Source: Bariatricus massiliensis (GTDB lineage Bacteria; Bacillota; Clostridia; Lachnospirales; Lachnospiraceae). From it: DNA of 64,000 nucleotides. Location: assembly GCF_900086725.1 (NCBI RefSeq), contig NZ_LT574837.1, positions 1,083,465 to 1,147,464 on the forward strand, read 5' to 3'. Shown here in pieces: positions 1-8,778 of this stretch (within the stretch, counting starts at the first letter, position 1; each line of letters opens with the position of its first letter). The notes under the pieces were generated by a model. The model did no database searches and was not told where the DNA came from. It worked only from the letters and a program-made list of their open reading frames with translations. The position numbers and the translations under genes are program-made.

Positions 1-47
1 ATCTGCAGGTCATCTAACCGCTCACCGTCTCTTAAATTAATTGTCAT
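1..47 (-). CDS. tRNA1(Val) methyltransferase-like protein, N-terminus only
   Basis: Only the first 15 codons lie in the window. They read MTINLRDGERLDDLQ, and the GERLDDLQ stretch is the usual N-terminus of the TrmN6/YabB family of SAM-dependent methyltransferases that modify A37 of tRNA1(Val). The ATG overlaps the last codons of ricT by about 11 bases, and an AAGGGG site lies upstream. In Bacillus yabB also follows the holB-yaaT block, so gene order supports the call. The SAM-binding motifs are outside the window, so the family rests on the N-terminus and synteny. Confidence 0.6.
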   Translation of the reverse strand, partial: MTINLRDGERLDDLQ

Positions 48-948
48 CTAACTTTGACGCCCCTTCACCCTTTTCCAGCGCCGCCAGCTGCTTCAATTCT
101 TCCTTAGAAAGCTTCATATCATTTTTCTTGCGCCGCGGCCGGAACTTCAGCTCATCAGCCCGGTATTCCCGGATTTCCTTCTCATCATTGTCCAATGTAA
201 CGATTACTTTCGCTAATTGTCTAAGTACACTTAAAGACTGTACCTCGCCTTTAAGCCCCTCCGGCGTCGTCACCGTATCTCCCATGGCGGGAAGTTTGCT
301 GTTCAAATCCTCATAGGTCTCTTCCTCGTTGGTCAGGCAGCACATCAGCCTTCCGCAAACGCCAGATATCTTCGTGGGATTCAGAGACAGGTTCTGCTCT
401 TTCGCCATCTTGATAGACACCGGCGCAAACTCGGACAGGTAGGTATGGCAGCAAAGTTCGCGTCCACATATGCCAATACCTCCCCGTATCTTCGTCTCAT
501 CCCTGACACCGATCTGACGCAGCTCGATTCTGGTACGGAAAACCGCCGCAAGATCCTTTACCAGTTCACGGAAATCAATTCTTCCGTCCGCCGTAAAGTA
601 AAAGAGTACCTTGTTGTTGTCAAACGTATATTCTGCGTCGATCAGCTTCATCTCCAGCCCATGCTTGTGAATCTTCTCCAGACAGATTTGAAATGCTTCT
701 TTCTCTTTCTTCCGATTCTTTTCTTCTGTCTTTTTGTCTTCCTCTGTGGCAATTCTGATTACCGCCTTCAAAGGCTGCATAATCTCTTCATCCGGTACTT
801 CCTTCGGCCCCATCACTACATCGCCGAATTCAACGCCCCTCGCAGTTTCCACAATCACTTGATTACCCTTTTCGATAGGGAACTTGCCCGGAGAAAAATA
901 ATATATTTTTCCTGCGGTCCGAAAACGGACTCCAATCACTTTCGTCAT
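37..948 (-). CDS. ricT: PSP1-domain protein RicT (YaaT)
   Basis: The 303-residue protein carries the PSP1 domain of B. subtilis YaaT/RicT, a member of the Fe-S-containing RicA/F/T complex that promotes RNase Y-dependent mRNA maturation and Spo0A phosphorylation. Visible family signatures include an early GDVV motif, the cysteine cluster GICGRELCCHTY near residues 158-169, and GVCGRLMCCLTNEEETY near 195-211, which supply the iron-sulfur ligands. The ATG at 948 follows an AAGGAG site. It lies 3 bases after holB and overlaps the next gene, the expected Firmicute order. The call is firm from the cysteine motifs and context. Confidence 0.93.
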   Translation of the reverse strand: MTKVIGVRFRTAGKIYYFSPGKFPIEKGNQVIVETARGVEFGDVVMGPKEVPDEEIMQPLKAVIRIATEEDKKTEEKNRKKEKEAFQICLEKIHKHGLEMKLIDAEYTFDNNKVLFYFTADGRIDFRELVKDLAAVFRTRIELRQIGVRDETKIRGGIGICGRELCCHTYLSEFAPVSIKMAKEQNLSLNPTKISGVCGRLMCCLTNEEETYEDLNSKLPAMGDTVTTPEGLKGEVQSLSVLRQLAKVIVTLDNDEKEIREYRADELKFRPRRKKNDMKLSKEELKQLAALEKGEGASKLDDN

Positions 949-951
949 CGT

Positions 952-1941
952 TTAATTCTCCTTTATCGTCAATAACAGAAGTTCCATAACAAGATCAAAG
1001 TTGACATTGGCTTTCAAGCGGGTCTTTGCCTTTTCAATCGCCTCCAGAATCGTGCTGATTCCCTCATAAGAACTCTTTCTCGCCCGCTCTTTGATGTATT
1101 CCATCTGCTCTCCGAAAATGACCCGGTCAATATTCTTTGTTGCTTTGTAGAGGAGTACATCCCGATACCAGATCATCAATATATCCAGATAATCGGTAAT
1201 CTCAATCTTATACACAGACACCCTTTTTACGGCCTCCACCAGCTCCGGCAGTTCCATATCATCTATATTCTTCAAAAGCGAAACCGCTTCATCTTTAATT
1301 TCATTGAAATGTTCAGAGTTGGCCAGCATGATTGCTTTTCCAATATTTCCCTGTGCAAACGCGGTACAGACATCCGCCTTATAATCCGGTATCTGTAAAT
1401 TCTCCATCAAATACTTTTTCACCAGTGTATCTTTAATATTGCGGAGCTTTAGCATTACACATCTCGAGCAGATCGTGGGGAGCAGGCTCTCTGCATTCTC
1501 GGTCAACAGAAGAATCACCGCGTAAGCCGGCGGCTCCTCAATCGTCTTTAGCAGCGCATTCTGAGCCTGAACCGTCATCATATCCGCGTCCGGAACAATA
1601 TAAACCTTATACTTCCCGTTGTACGGTTTAACCTGAATGTCCTCATTGATCTGTACACGGATATCATCTACACCAATGGAGTTCGGCTTCTCATGAGTCA
1701 CTTTAATAATATCGGGGTGATTGCCGCTGACGGCCTGTTTGCAGGAATGGCACTCATAACATGGCTCTTCCTCCCCGTTCTCGCACTGCAGAGTCTGCGC
1801 AAAAAGCTTAGCCAAAAGCTTTTTGCCGGAGCCCCGCTCACCGTTCAAAATGTAAGCATGGGAAACCTTGTCCTGCTTTACTGCAGTCTGTATATATTGA
1901 ATGATATCTTTATGTCCTACGACATCTTTAAATCCTGACAT
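952..1941 (-). CDS. holB: DNA polymerase III delta' subunit
   Basis: This is a clamp-loader subunit that helps open and load the beta sliding clamp. The roughly 329-residue protein shows an AAA+ P-loop (GERGSGKKLLAK, near residues 35-46), a zinc-binding set of four cysteines (CENGEEEPCYECHSC, near 54-68), and the sensor-1 region (LLLTENAESLLPTICSRC) with the SRC motif typical of DnaX/HolB. I chose the ATG at 1941 because AAGGTG sits 6 bases upstream; a GTG at 1950 is in frame but lies inside that site. Downstream ricT follows after 10 bases. Confidence 0.93.
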   Translation of the reverse strand: MSGFKDVVGHKDIIQYIQTAVKQDKVSHAYILNGERGSGKKLLAKLFAQTLQCENGEEEPCYECHSCKQAVSGNHPDIIKVTHEKPNSIGVDDIRVQINEDIQVKPYNGKYKVYIVPDADMMTVQAQNALLKTIEEPPAYAVILLLTENAESLLPTICSRCVMLKLRNIKDTLVKKYLMENLQIPDYKADVCTAFAQGNIGKAIMLANSEHFNEIKDEAVSLLKNIDDMELPELVEAVKRVSVYKIEITDYLDILMIWYRDVLLYKATKNIDRVIFGEQMEYIKERARKSSYEGISTILEAIEKAKTRLKANVNFDLVMELLLLTIKEN

Positions 1942-2070
1942 ATGTCTCACCTTCTTTTATCTCTTCCTGTTTCTTTCACTGCCGGGCAGAATATACCCGA
2001 CTATACGCTAGTATAACATAATTTAGGCCGAATACCTAGCAAAATTTCCTTATCTGCTTTCTATTATAAT

Positions 2071-2673
2071 CTATAATTCCTCTCTATGATTGACAAAACT
2101 TTGAATTCTTTCTGAAATTTTTCTTAAACAGTCTTCCAGATTATCATTGATGAAACGGTCATCCTTGCCCACGCCCTTCAGTTTTTCCTCTGAGAAATCC
2201 TCCGTATCTGCAAGAAATCTTCTGCACAATTCCGCATATTTTGGCTCACTCTGCCTCTGCTCCCTCTCGATAGCCCTTAGAAGGCGCCGGCCGTCCTCCA
2301 CTTCTATATACACCGGCACCAGCGCGTCCTCTCCAAAATATTCTTTCATTTTCTCATAGGATTCTAACGTTCCAATCATGAGATAATTATCATTTACCAA
2401 ATCAAATTGTCCGTCATCCACGGTAAAATATTTCCAAATCCCGTGAATCGTATGATACTCACGAAGTTCTATGACCTTTCCGGCTTCTTGAAAGCGCTTA
2501 AGGCCTTCCTCATTCGTAAAATGGTATTCCCGCCCTTCCTCTTCTCCTTTACGGATGGGGCGGGTCGTATACAACGTTACCGTTCTGAGCTTCGGAAACT
2601 GCTCCTTGAGTCTCCCGTATATGGTATCCTTTCCCGAAGAACTTTTCCCCATCAGATAAAATATCTTACCCAT
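2071..2673 (-). CDS. Guanylate-kinase-family P-loop kinase
   Basis: The 200-residue protein begins with a Walker A loop (GKSSSGKDT, residues 9-17) and has the GMP-binding signature YTTRPIRKGEEEGREYHF near residues 35-52. These place it in the guanylate kinase family, which phosphorylates GMP to GDP. The lysine normally following SGKG is present, but the last glycine is aspartate. In Bacillus the matching position (after yaaO, before holB) holds thymidylate kinase, so this may be a paralog rather than the housekeeping Gmk. The start overlaps the end of the upstream decarboxylase by 8 bases, so the two are probably co-translated. Confidence 0.75.
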   Translation of the reverse strand: MGKIFYLMGKSSSGKDTIYGRLKEQFPKLRTVTLYTTRPIRKGEEEGREYHFTNEEGLKRFQEAGKVIELREYHTIHGIWKYFTVDDGQFDLVNDNYLMIGTLESYEKMKEYFGEDALVPVYIEVEDGRRLLRAIEREQRQSEPKYAELCRRFLADTEDFSEEKLKGVGKDDRFINDNLEDCLRKISERIQSFVNHREEL

Positions 2674-4084
2674 GATTCCACACCTTTATCTTCCCTTTCT
2701 CCTCGATTCCCTCGACTTGAAATCTCTTCCTGTCGTAATATTCCAAAAGGCTGGCCGCCGCCTCGCTTATCTCCTCGCCCGGGATAATGACCGGACTTCC
2801 CGGCGGATAAAGATACGCATATTCCAGCGACACTCTGCCTGCCGCATCTCTCCAGCGAAGCAGTTCACTCTTATGGCTTTGACGTAGACACTCCACCTCA
2901 TAAGGTGTATACACCTGTCTGAGACGGGGCAGCTCCCCGCTGACCTCCTCGCCACTTCCATCCGCCGCTGCTCCGGCCTCCGAATCGATTTCGTAGAGCG
3001 CATCCCGCAGTCTGCGGAACCCTTCTTCTGTATCGGCCACCGATGTCATGGCAAGCACGTACGTCCCCGCCGTCATTTCCATTTGTAGATGAAAGTCACT
3101 AAATAGTTTGTTATATAATTCTTTACTAATCATATCGGTCTTATCCACCGATATCACCAATTTAGATTTATCATAGTGCGGGGTCTCCAAAATGCGTAAT
3201 TTCCGCAGCCCCTTCAATTCTTCCCGAAACCTGTCCAGACGCTTCACATATCGTTCAAACTCCATAACCCCACTATTTTCCAGCCAATCCACACAGGCAT
3301 CCAGACTGGCCATGAAAATATAAGAGGGACTGCTGGACTGGAGCATATCCAAGTATTTTCTTATCCTGCCTCTGTCCGCATATGGGCCATTGATATGGAG
3401 CAGCGCCGTCTGTGTCAATGACGGCAAGGTCTTGTGAAGGCTGTTGATTACAACGTCGGCCCCCAGACTGTTGGCACGCTCAGGAAAATAAGGATGAAAA
3501 CCAAAATGTGCCCCATGGGCCTCATCCACAATGAGCGGAATCCTATGGCGGTGGGCAACCTCCGCGATCGCCTTCACATCCGACACTACACCGTCGTAAT
3601 TGGGGGACACGATTACAACGGCTTGAATATCCGGCTCCTTTAAAAGTTCCACCTCCACATCCGCTGCACGTATCTCTCCATTCATATGTACCTGACCGTC
3701 AAACTGCGGGTACACATACCGGGGAACAAGCTCATTTAAGTAGACGGCATGATGCACGGACTTGTGGCAGTGGCGGGCAATCAGAATCTTCCCGCCCTTG
3801 TGGGTACATCCCAAAATCCCGCTCAAGATTCCTACCGTGCTGCCATTCACCAGAAAATGTGTCTCCTCCGCGCCGAATACTGCCGCCGCCCGCTCCTGCG
3901 CCTCCTTCAAAATTCCTTCTGCATGGTGCAGGTCGTCGAACCCCTCAATCTCCGTGATATCCAGCTCATAGGGAAGCCCAAGCCCCATAAGGTCACCGTT
4001 GCGCTTATGTCCCGGCATGTGGAACCCATAATAATCACTGTCTCTGTATTCTGTTAACCTGTCATATAATCTCTTTGTTGACAT
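2666..4084 (-). CDS. Orn/Lys/Arg decarboxylase-family PLP enzyme (YaaO-like)
   Basis: The 472-residue protein has the fold-type I PLP core of the major Orn/Lys/Arg decarboxylase family: MPGHKRN near the N-terminus (residues 23-29), VDEAHGAHFG (near 187) with the PLP-ring aspartate, and SLHKTL (near 215) with the Schiff-base lysine. The short C-terminal domain resembles the Gram-positive YaaO/SpeA-like group rather than the large proteobacterial enzymes. It probably decarboxylates lysine or arginine for polyamine synthesis, but the substrate cannot be read from sequence. GGAGAGG precedes the ATG. It leads the decarboxylase-kinase-holB-ricT operon, as yaaO does in Bacillus. Confidence 0.88.
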   Translation of the reverse strand: MSTKRLYDRLTEYRDSDYYGFHMPGHKRNGDLMGLGLPYELDITEIEGFDDLHHAEGILKEAQERAAAVFGAEETHFLVNGSTVGILSGILGCTHKGGKILIARHCHKSVHHAVYLNELVPRYVYPQFDGQVHMNGEIRAADVEVELLKEPDIQAVVIVSPNYDGVVSDVKAIAEVAHRHRIPLIVDEAHGAHFGFHPYFPERANSLGADVVINSLHKTLPSLTQTALLHINGPYADRGRIRKYLDMLQSSSPSYIFMASLDACVDWLENSGVMEFERYVKRLDRFREELKGLRKLRILETPHYDKSKLVISVDKTDMISKELYNKLFSDFHLQMEMTAGTYVLAMTSVADTEEGFRRLRDALYEIDSEAGAAADGSGEEVSGELPRLRQVYTPYEVECLRQSHKSELLRWRDAAGRVSLEYAYLYPPGSPVIIPGEEISEAAASLLEYYDRKRFQVEGIEEKGKIKVWNHG

Positions 4085-4117
4085 AAACCTCTCCTATAGG
4101 CATTTCATCCATGTACT

Positions 4118-5020
4118 TCATTCAGAAAGAAATTGGCCCTTTTTTCTATACTCATTTGGCGTCATGCCAAAAAGATTTTTGAACTTGCGGCAGAAATATC
4201 CTGCATCTTCAAAGCCCGTTTCATTTGCTATAGAAGCAATACTGTCTTCAGTGTTGGAAAGAAGCCTTGTCGCTTGTCTTAATCTGTAATTAATCAAATA
4301 GCTGACTGGCGACGTGTGGAGATATTCTTTGAATATGTTCAGTACGCTGCTCTTACTCATTGAAACAGTTTGCGCAATGTCATCTAACGTAATACGATAG
4401 CGATAATTTCTTTGTATATAGTGCATCATAATTTGCAGCCTGCCGCGTATTTGTATAGATTTTTCAGAAATATTCTCTTTGTCTGTCAAACAGATATTGT
4501 CAAACATTATCCTCCATAATCTTATAATCAGTTCCACAGTAATGATTTCACTGTTCTTCTTGGAATTCTGAATAGAAAATACTGATACAAGCACATCGAT
4601 TATCTCTTTTTGAATTTTATTTTCCGATGAAAGTATGATGCATTCCACTGAAGAATCAAGCACAGGCTTTATATATTTGCGGAAAATCAGACTATCGTGA
4701 GCCGCAAGCAGTGTTGGTAAAAATACAATATTCGGTATAATCGTGCTTTCTTTCGCCTCAAATCGGTGAATCACCCGCGTGTTAATAAATATACCACTGC
4801 CTGCATGAAGCGTATATATTTCACTGCCAATAAAAATTATCGCTGTTCCCTTTTCCACAAAAACAAACTCTACTTCTGGGTGCCAGTGCCAGTCGATACA
4901 ATGAAGGTCAAAATCCCATATGTCCTCATAATAATATTGAAATGGATATTCTTCACTGCCATGATTTACCACTTCCCTCAAAGTTTGGTCTGTAATTGTC
5001 TTTGAATATTCATTGTCCAT
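4118..5020 (-). CDS. AraC-family transcriptional regulator with cupin sensor domain
   Basis: The 300-residue protein has an N-terminal cupin-type ligand-binding region (WHWHPEVEFVFVEKG, near residues 40-54) and a C-terminal pair of helix-turn-helix motifs (about residues 195-298). The second ends in the AraC signature GFEDAGYFCRKFKNLFGMTPNEYR. It is divergent from the MFS transporter gene at 5134 with a 113-base shared promoter region, so it most likely controls that transporter in response to a small carbohydrate-like ligand. The ligand is unknown. GAGGTG lies upstream of the ATG. Confidence 0.88.
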   Translation of the reverse strand: MDNEYSKTITDQTLREVVNHGSEEYPFQYYYEDIWDFDLHCIDWHWHPEVEFVFVEKGTAIIFIGSEIYTLHAGSGIFINTRVIHRFEAKESTIIPNIVFLPTLLAAHDSLIFRKYIKPVLDSSVECIILSSENKIQKEIIDVLVSVFSIQNSKKNSEIITVELIIRLWRIMFDNICLTDKENISEKSIQIRGRLQIMMHYIQRNYRYRITLDDIAQTVSMSKSSVLNIFKEYLHTSPVSYLINYRLRQATRLLSNTEDSIASIANETGFEDAGYFCRKFKNLFGMTPNEYRKKGQFLSE

Positions 5021-5074
5021 TTTACATTTGCACCTCTATTACGATATATTACAATAAAATTGGGATTTTCTACA

Positions 5075-5102
5075 TTGATTTATCATTGCTTTGTGATATA
5101 AT
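5075..5102 (+). promoter_or_regulatory. Sigma-A-type promoter of the MFS gene
   Basis: TTGATT at 5075-5080 and TATAAT at 5097-5102 are 16 bases apart, 32 bases before the transporter ATG. The site lies in the AraC/MFS intergenic region, so AraC binding here could control both genes. Read directly from sequence; not tested. Confidence 0.6.
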
Positions 5103-5133
5103 CATATCGCTCTAGAAAGGAGATGTCAATATA

Positions 5134-6327
5134 ATGAATAAATATAAGAGAACACTAGTAGCCTGTTATCTTGGCCTTATCACTCAGGCAATAGCAGCAA
5201 ATTTTGCACCGCTGCTGTTTTTGATATTCCACAATTATTATAATATACCGCTTGGAAAAGTTGCACTGATTTCTTCAGTATTATTTATCACACAGCTTGT
5301 GGTCGATGTCTTATGTGCACGTTTTGCGGACAAGATAGGTTACCGTAAATGTGTTATTGGCTCGCAAGTATTTTCTGCAGTAGGATTCATCGGACTTGCA
5401 TTTTTACCGGAAATGCTCCCCGATCCGTTCGTTGCAATAATTCTGAGCACAATAATTTATGCCACTGGAAGCGGCTTGACAGAGGTACTGTGCAGTCCTA
5501 TTGTGGAGGCCTGCCCAACAGAGCACAAAGAAGCGGCAATGAGCCTGCTTCATTCTTTTTACTGTTGGGGCTCCGTGGTAGTTATTATGCTATCGACCCT
5601 GTTCTTTGTCGTGTTTGGAGTAGAAAAGTGGAGAATTCTTGCTTGTATATGGGCGGCTGTTCCACTTTTCAATATATATAATTTTGCAGTATGTCCGATT
5701 GAACAGTCTGTCGAAAACGGAAAGGCTATGAAAATCAGGAATTTACTGAAAGTGCCGTTATTCTGGCTAGCTATTCTTCTGATGGTGTGCTCAGGGGCAT
5801 CGGAACTGTCAATGGCACAGTGGGCGTCTGCTTTTGCAGAGTCTGCTCTTGGTCTGTCCAAGGTAATAGGAGATATTGCAGGCCCTTGTATGTTTGCTGT
5901 GACTATGGGGATTAGCCGTGCAATTTATGGTAAATACGGTAATAAACTTGACCTGATGAAATTCATGCTTGGATCAGGTTTCCTCTGCCTATTGTGTTAT
6001 ATTACTGCCTCTCTGTCAAGTCTTCCGGTGCTCGGACTCCTTGGTTGTATAATGTGCGGCTTTTCAGTGGGAATTATGTGGCCGGGTAGTATAAGCGTAT
6101 GCTCTGAAAATATGCCGACAGGGGGCACCGCAATGTTTGCACTGCTTGCAATGGCAGGTGATCTTGGCGGAGCGCTAGGTCCCGGAATTGTGGGAAATAT
6201 TGCTCAGCGTGCAGGGGACAATATGAAGACCGGGATGCTTGCAGGCAGCATCTTCCCGTTTATACTGACCGTTGCTATTTTATTGTTGAAAATAACCAGA
6301 CATAAAAAATACGAAGAGAACAGTTGA
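5134..6327 (+). CDS. Major facilitator superfamily transporter
   Basis: The 397-residue protein is almost entirely hydrophobic with about 12 predicted membrane segments. The MFS loop 2-3 signature appears as ADKIGYRK (near residues 62-70), and the halves are linked by a charged loop near residue 195. The C-terminal half has the GMWPGSISVCSENMPTGGT region seen in sugar-porter-like and FucP-like members. A GAAAGGAG site precedes the ATG. Together with the divergent AraC cupin regulator it forms a likely substrate-responsive uptake pair, probably for a carbohydrate or glycoside, although no catabolic gene is adjacent to confirm this. Confidence 0.85.
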   Translation: MNKYKRTLVACYLGLITQAIAANFAPLLFLIFHNYYNIPLGKVALISSVLFITQLVVDVLCARFADKIGYRKCVIGSQVFSAVGFIGLAFLPEMLPDPFVAIILSTIIYATGSGLTEVLCSPIVEACPTEHKEAAMSLLHSFYCWGSVVVIMLSTLFFVVFGVEKWRILACIWAAVPLFNIYNFAVCPIEQSVENGKAMKIRNLLKVPLFWLAILLMVCSGASELSMAQWASAFAESALGLSKVIGDIAGPCMFAVTMGISRAIYGKYGNKLDLMKFMLGSGFLCLLCYITASLSSLPVLGLLGCIMCGFSVGIMWPGSISVCSENMPTGGTAMFALLAMAGDLGGALGPGIVGNIAQRAGDNMKTGMLAGSIFPFILTVAILLLKITRHKKYEENS

Positions 6328-6333
6328 AAGTAA

Positions 6334-6374
6334 AAAAGAGAGAAAGCCCCATGTCAGGAACCTTTCTCTCTTTT
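6334..6374. terminator. Bidirectional rho-independent terminator
   Basis: Perfect 13-bp arms AAAAGAGAGAAAG (6334-6346) and CTTTCTCTCTTTT (6362-6374) with T/A-rich flanks lie between the convergent MFS and DUF4340 genes. Confidence 0.85.
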
Positions 6375-6388
6375 CCGCACGCTTCCAC

Positions 6389-7321
6389 CTATAACCCTAA
6401 TGCTGTCTCCACATTAGATACGGTCACTGTATTTACCATCTGCGAGCCGTCAAGCTGTACATAATAGTATGTGCCCGTGGAGTCCTTACTGCCCACATAA
6501 AACGTAAGCTCTTTTTCCTCCGAATCGCCGTCCTCATTGGTTTCTTTATAAGTGAGCACAACTTTTATCCTGCTCTTTTCGTCCAAACCATAGTCCGCCA
6601 GCGTCTTCTCCGTCACATGATAATCTGCGCATGCCGTGAAATAAAATCCCGAATACCCTCCGCTCACGGCCGTCACCGCATCTTTCTGTGCCTCGTCCGC
6701 CGCGTCAAATATAGTTTCTGTCCCATCGGCTTTTGTAACCACCTGCTTCACAAAATTCTGCTCCGTCACGCTCACAAAGTTCTCTTTCTGCACGATATTT
6801 TCCAAATCCCAGGCCAGCTGGGAGAGGAGCTCCGCCGAAACGGTATAGACCTTCTCATCATCCTCATGCATAAGATAATAGTTATCCCCTGCCGCCGAGC
6901 CAATCAGCAGCAGATCCGACTTTCCGTCTTCCGCAGTCAGAAGCAGCTTGTAAGCCGGCTTTTCCAAACCATAATCAGCCAAATCATCAGGCTCTCCAAT
7001 CTCCTTCACCGCAGTAATATTTATAAATGCATTTTCCATGGAGGACATGACGCTCTCAGACAGGGGGATTGTTGTATCGTCCTTATATTTCCATTCCCCG
7101 CCTTCCTTTTGGAATTCCATAGTCTTCCCTTCGCTGTCCTCATAAGAAATCTCCTTTAAACCGTCCGCTTTGTAGATCTGGACTGTTTCTTCGGCCTGCT
7201 TCTGCTTTTCTTCCTCCACTTTTTTCTCATTGATGCTCTTCATAGCAAAAAAGACGATTAACAACACAACAAGAATGAGCAAGAGGAGCCACACTGTCTT
7301 CTGTTTTGATTTTTTCTTCAT
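6389..7321 (-). CDS. DUF4340-domain membrane-anchored protein
   Basis: About 310 residues: a short basic N-terminus (MKKKSKQK), one membrane segment (about residues 9-28), and a long extracytoplasmic region with two similar DUF4340 halves, each with a YGL/DYGL turn (ADYGLEKP and ADYGLDEK). The ATG at 7321 is preferred because a GGAAAGG site precedes it; the longer reading frame from 7369 lacks one and overlaps the upstream gene. It is the last gene of the ABC/GldG operon. DUF4340 proteins regularly accompany GldG-like proteins, so this is probably an accessory extracellular part of the same transporter. Its function is not known. Confidence 0.85.
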   Translation of the reverse strand: MKKKSKQKTVWLLLLILVVLLIVFFAMKSINEKKVEEEKQKQAEETVQIYKADGLKEISYEDSEGKTMEFQKEGGEWKYKDDTTIPLSESVMSSMENAFINITAVKEIGEPDDLADYGLEKPAYKLLLTAEDGKSDLLLIGSAAGDNYYLMHEDDEKVYTVSAELLSQLAWDLENIVQKENFVSVTEQNFVKQVVTKADGTETIFDAADEAQKDAVTAVSGGYSGFYFTACADYHVTEKTLADYGLDEKSRIKVVLTYKETNEDGDSEEKELTFYVGSKDSTGTYYYVQLDGSQMVNTVTVSNVETALGL

Positions 7322-7344
7322 CCCACACCTGTCCTTTCCAGCGG

Positions 7345-8766
7345 CTACGCCTTTCTTCTTCTCCACCATAATACGAATCCAATCAGCAGAATTGCAGCCG
7401 GAATAACAAAGATGACAAGCAGGCTGAACGCACTGGCATGAAGCGGTGTATTGCGCTCCGTACCCAGACTCTTAGCCTCGATAGCCACATTATCCACATC
7501 GTCGAAGTTCTCTGTCACAGAGTTTACAAATAAAGTCAGATTATCTAACGTCGTCAGCTGATCTGTGATATTAGAGTCAATCAGAGAACCGGAAGCCAGC
7601 ACGGTGAGACGTGCTTCCAACGTTTCCGTTTCCGTATCCTCATCACCGTCTGTGTTTACTGTATTTGTTGCAACTGCGCCTACAATATATTGTCCCTGTG
7701 CTTGGTTTTCCTCCGTGACCAAATATCCGTCCGTAGAAGTCTTCATGAACGGCGTTGTCACGATAGTCTCACTGTCCGTTTCCGTCTGTTCCAGCCCCTG
7801 AGAATTCAATAGCAATACCATCTCATTGCTGATGCCGTCTGCCAGCCCGCCTGAAATGGATAGCTGCGGGAAAATCGCATAATAATTTCCCTGATAGCAT
7901 CTCTGCGTATCCGCGATATATCCATCCAATTTCTTCAGTCCATAGTCCGCCATGACCGCGTCCAGATTCGGCGTCTCCGCCGTCGTATCTCCCAGTATCA
8001 GATACACCTTTCCGCCGTCACTTAAGTAGTTAGATATGATTGTCTTTTCATCATCGGTCAAATCGGATGTGGGGCCATATAAGAACAGCAGATCACAGTC
8101 GCCCGGGATCTCCGGATTCATGCTCAGATTAATCTCTTCTGTCTCCAGATTATTCTTGGTAAGCAAATCACTCACAGAGGAGGAGAATGTGCCTTCTCCG
8201 TGTCCTGCTGTGCGGTAGATTTTCTTCGTCTCTTCACTTGTCACATAGTTGATCGCACTGGTCAGCTGCCCCTCACCGTCAAAAGCGCTCTCGGACACCT
8301 GCCCTGTTGTATAATAAGAATACTGGTCATATTGAATAATATCGGAAAAGTTAATCGTGGATGTCTTTCCCGTATCCTCACATGAAACTATAATCACATT
8401 TCCTTCCGTATTATATTCCTGAAGAACGGCTGGGTGCAGGACGCTGTCCGTCCACTCCACTTCCACCTTCTTACTTAAGGCCGCATACTTTTTCACGAAA
8501 GTCTCAATTCTTGTGTCCACCGAATCCAGCTCCGCAATCACCGTAAGCTTTACCTTCTTGTCTAATTTCCCCAGCATATCTTTAGACACATCCGTAATTT
8601 CATACAAACGGTTGTCGCTGATATCTATATTTCTTATGTTCTCAGGAAGCTGCCCTGCCACCAAATTCACTACAATTGCTATTGCGACGACAATCGCCGC
8701 CAGACCCACACTGTAGGAGCCGTGTTTGGAGGACACACTTTTGAACATCTTTTTTATTTTTTCCAT
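7345..8766 (-). CDS. GldG-like auxiliary protein of an ABC-2 transporter
   Basis: The 473-residue protein has an N-terminal membrane segment (near residues 20-38), a long extracytoplasmic region of the GldG/ABC-type uncharacterized family (segments DISDNRLYEIT, YRTAGHGEG and LYGPTSDLTDDE are family-like), and a C-terminal membrane segment followed by the basic tail WWRRRKA. An AGGAGGA site precedes the ATG. It sits 12 bases after the permease gene and just before DUF4340. Members of this family form a complex with ABC-2 permeases. Gliding is unlikely in this organism, so export or envelope maintenance is the more probable role. Confidence 0.88.
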   Translation of the reverse strand: MEKIKKMFKSVSSKHGSYSVGLAAIVVAIAIVVNLVAGQLPENIRNIDISDNRLYEITDVSKDMLGKLDKKVKLTVIAELDSVDTRIETFVKKYAALSKKVEVEWTDSVLHPAVLQEYNTEGNVIIVSCEDTGKTSTINFSDIIQYDQYSYYTTGQVSESAFDGEGQLTSAINYVTSEETKKIYRTAGHGEGTFSSSVSDLLTKNNLETEEINLSMNPEIPGDCDLLFLYGPTSDLTDDEKTIISNYLSDGGKVYLILGDTTAETPNLDAVMADYGLKKLDGYIADTQRCYQGNYYAIFPQLSISGGLADGISNEMVLLLNSQGLEQTETDSETIVTTPFMKTSTDGYLVTEENQAQGQYIVGAVATNTVNTDGDEDTETETLEARLTVLASGSLIDSNITDQLTTLDNLTLFVNSVTENFDDVDNVAIEAKSLGTERNTPLHASAFSLLVIFVIPAAILLIGFVLWWRRRKA

Positions 8767-8778
8767 GTTATCTCCTCC

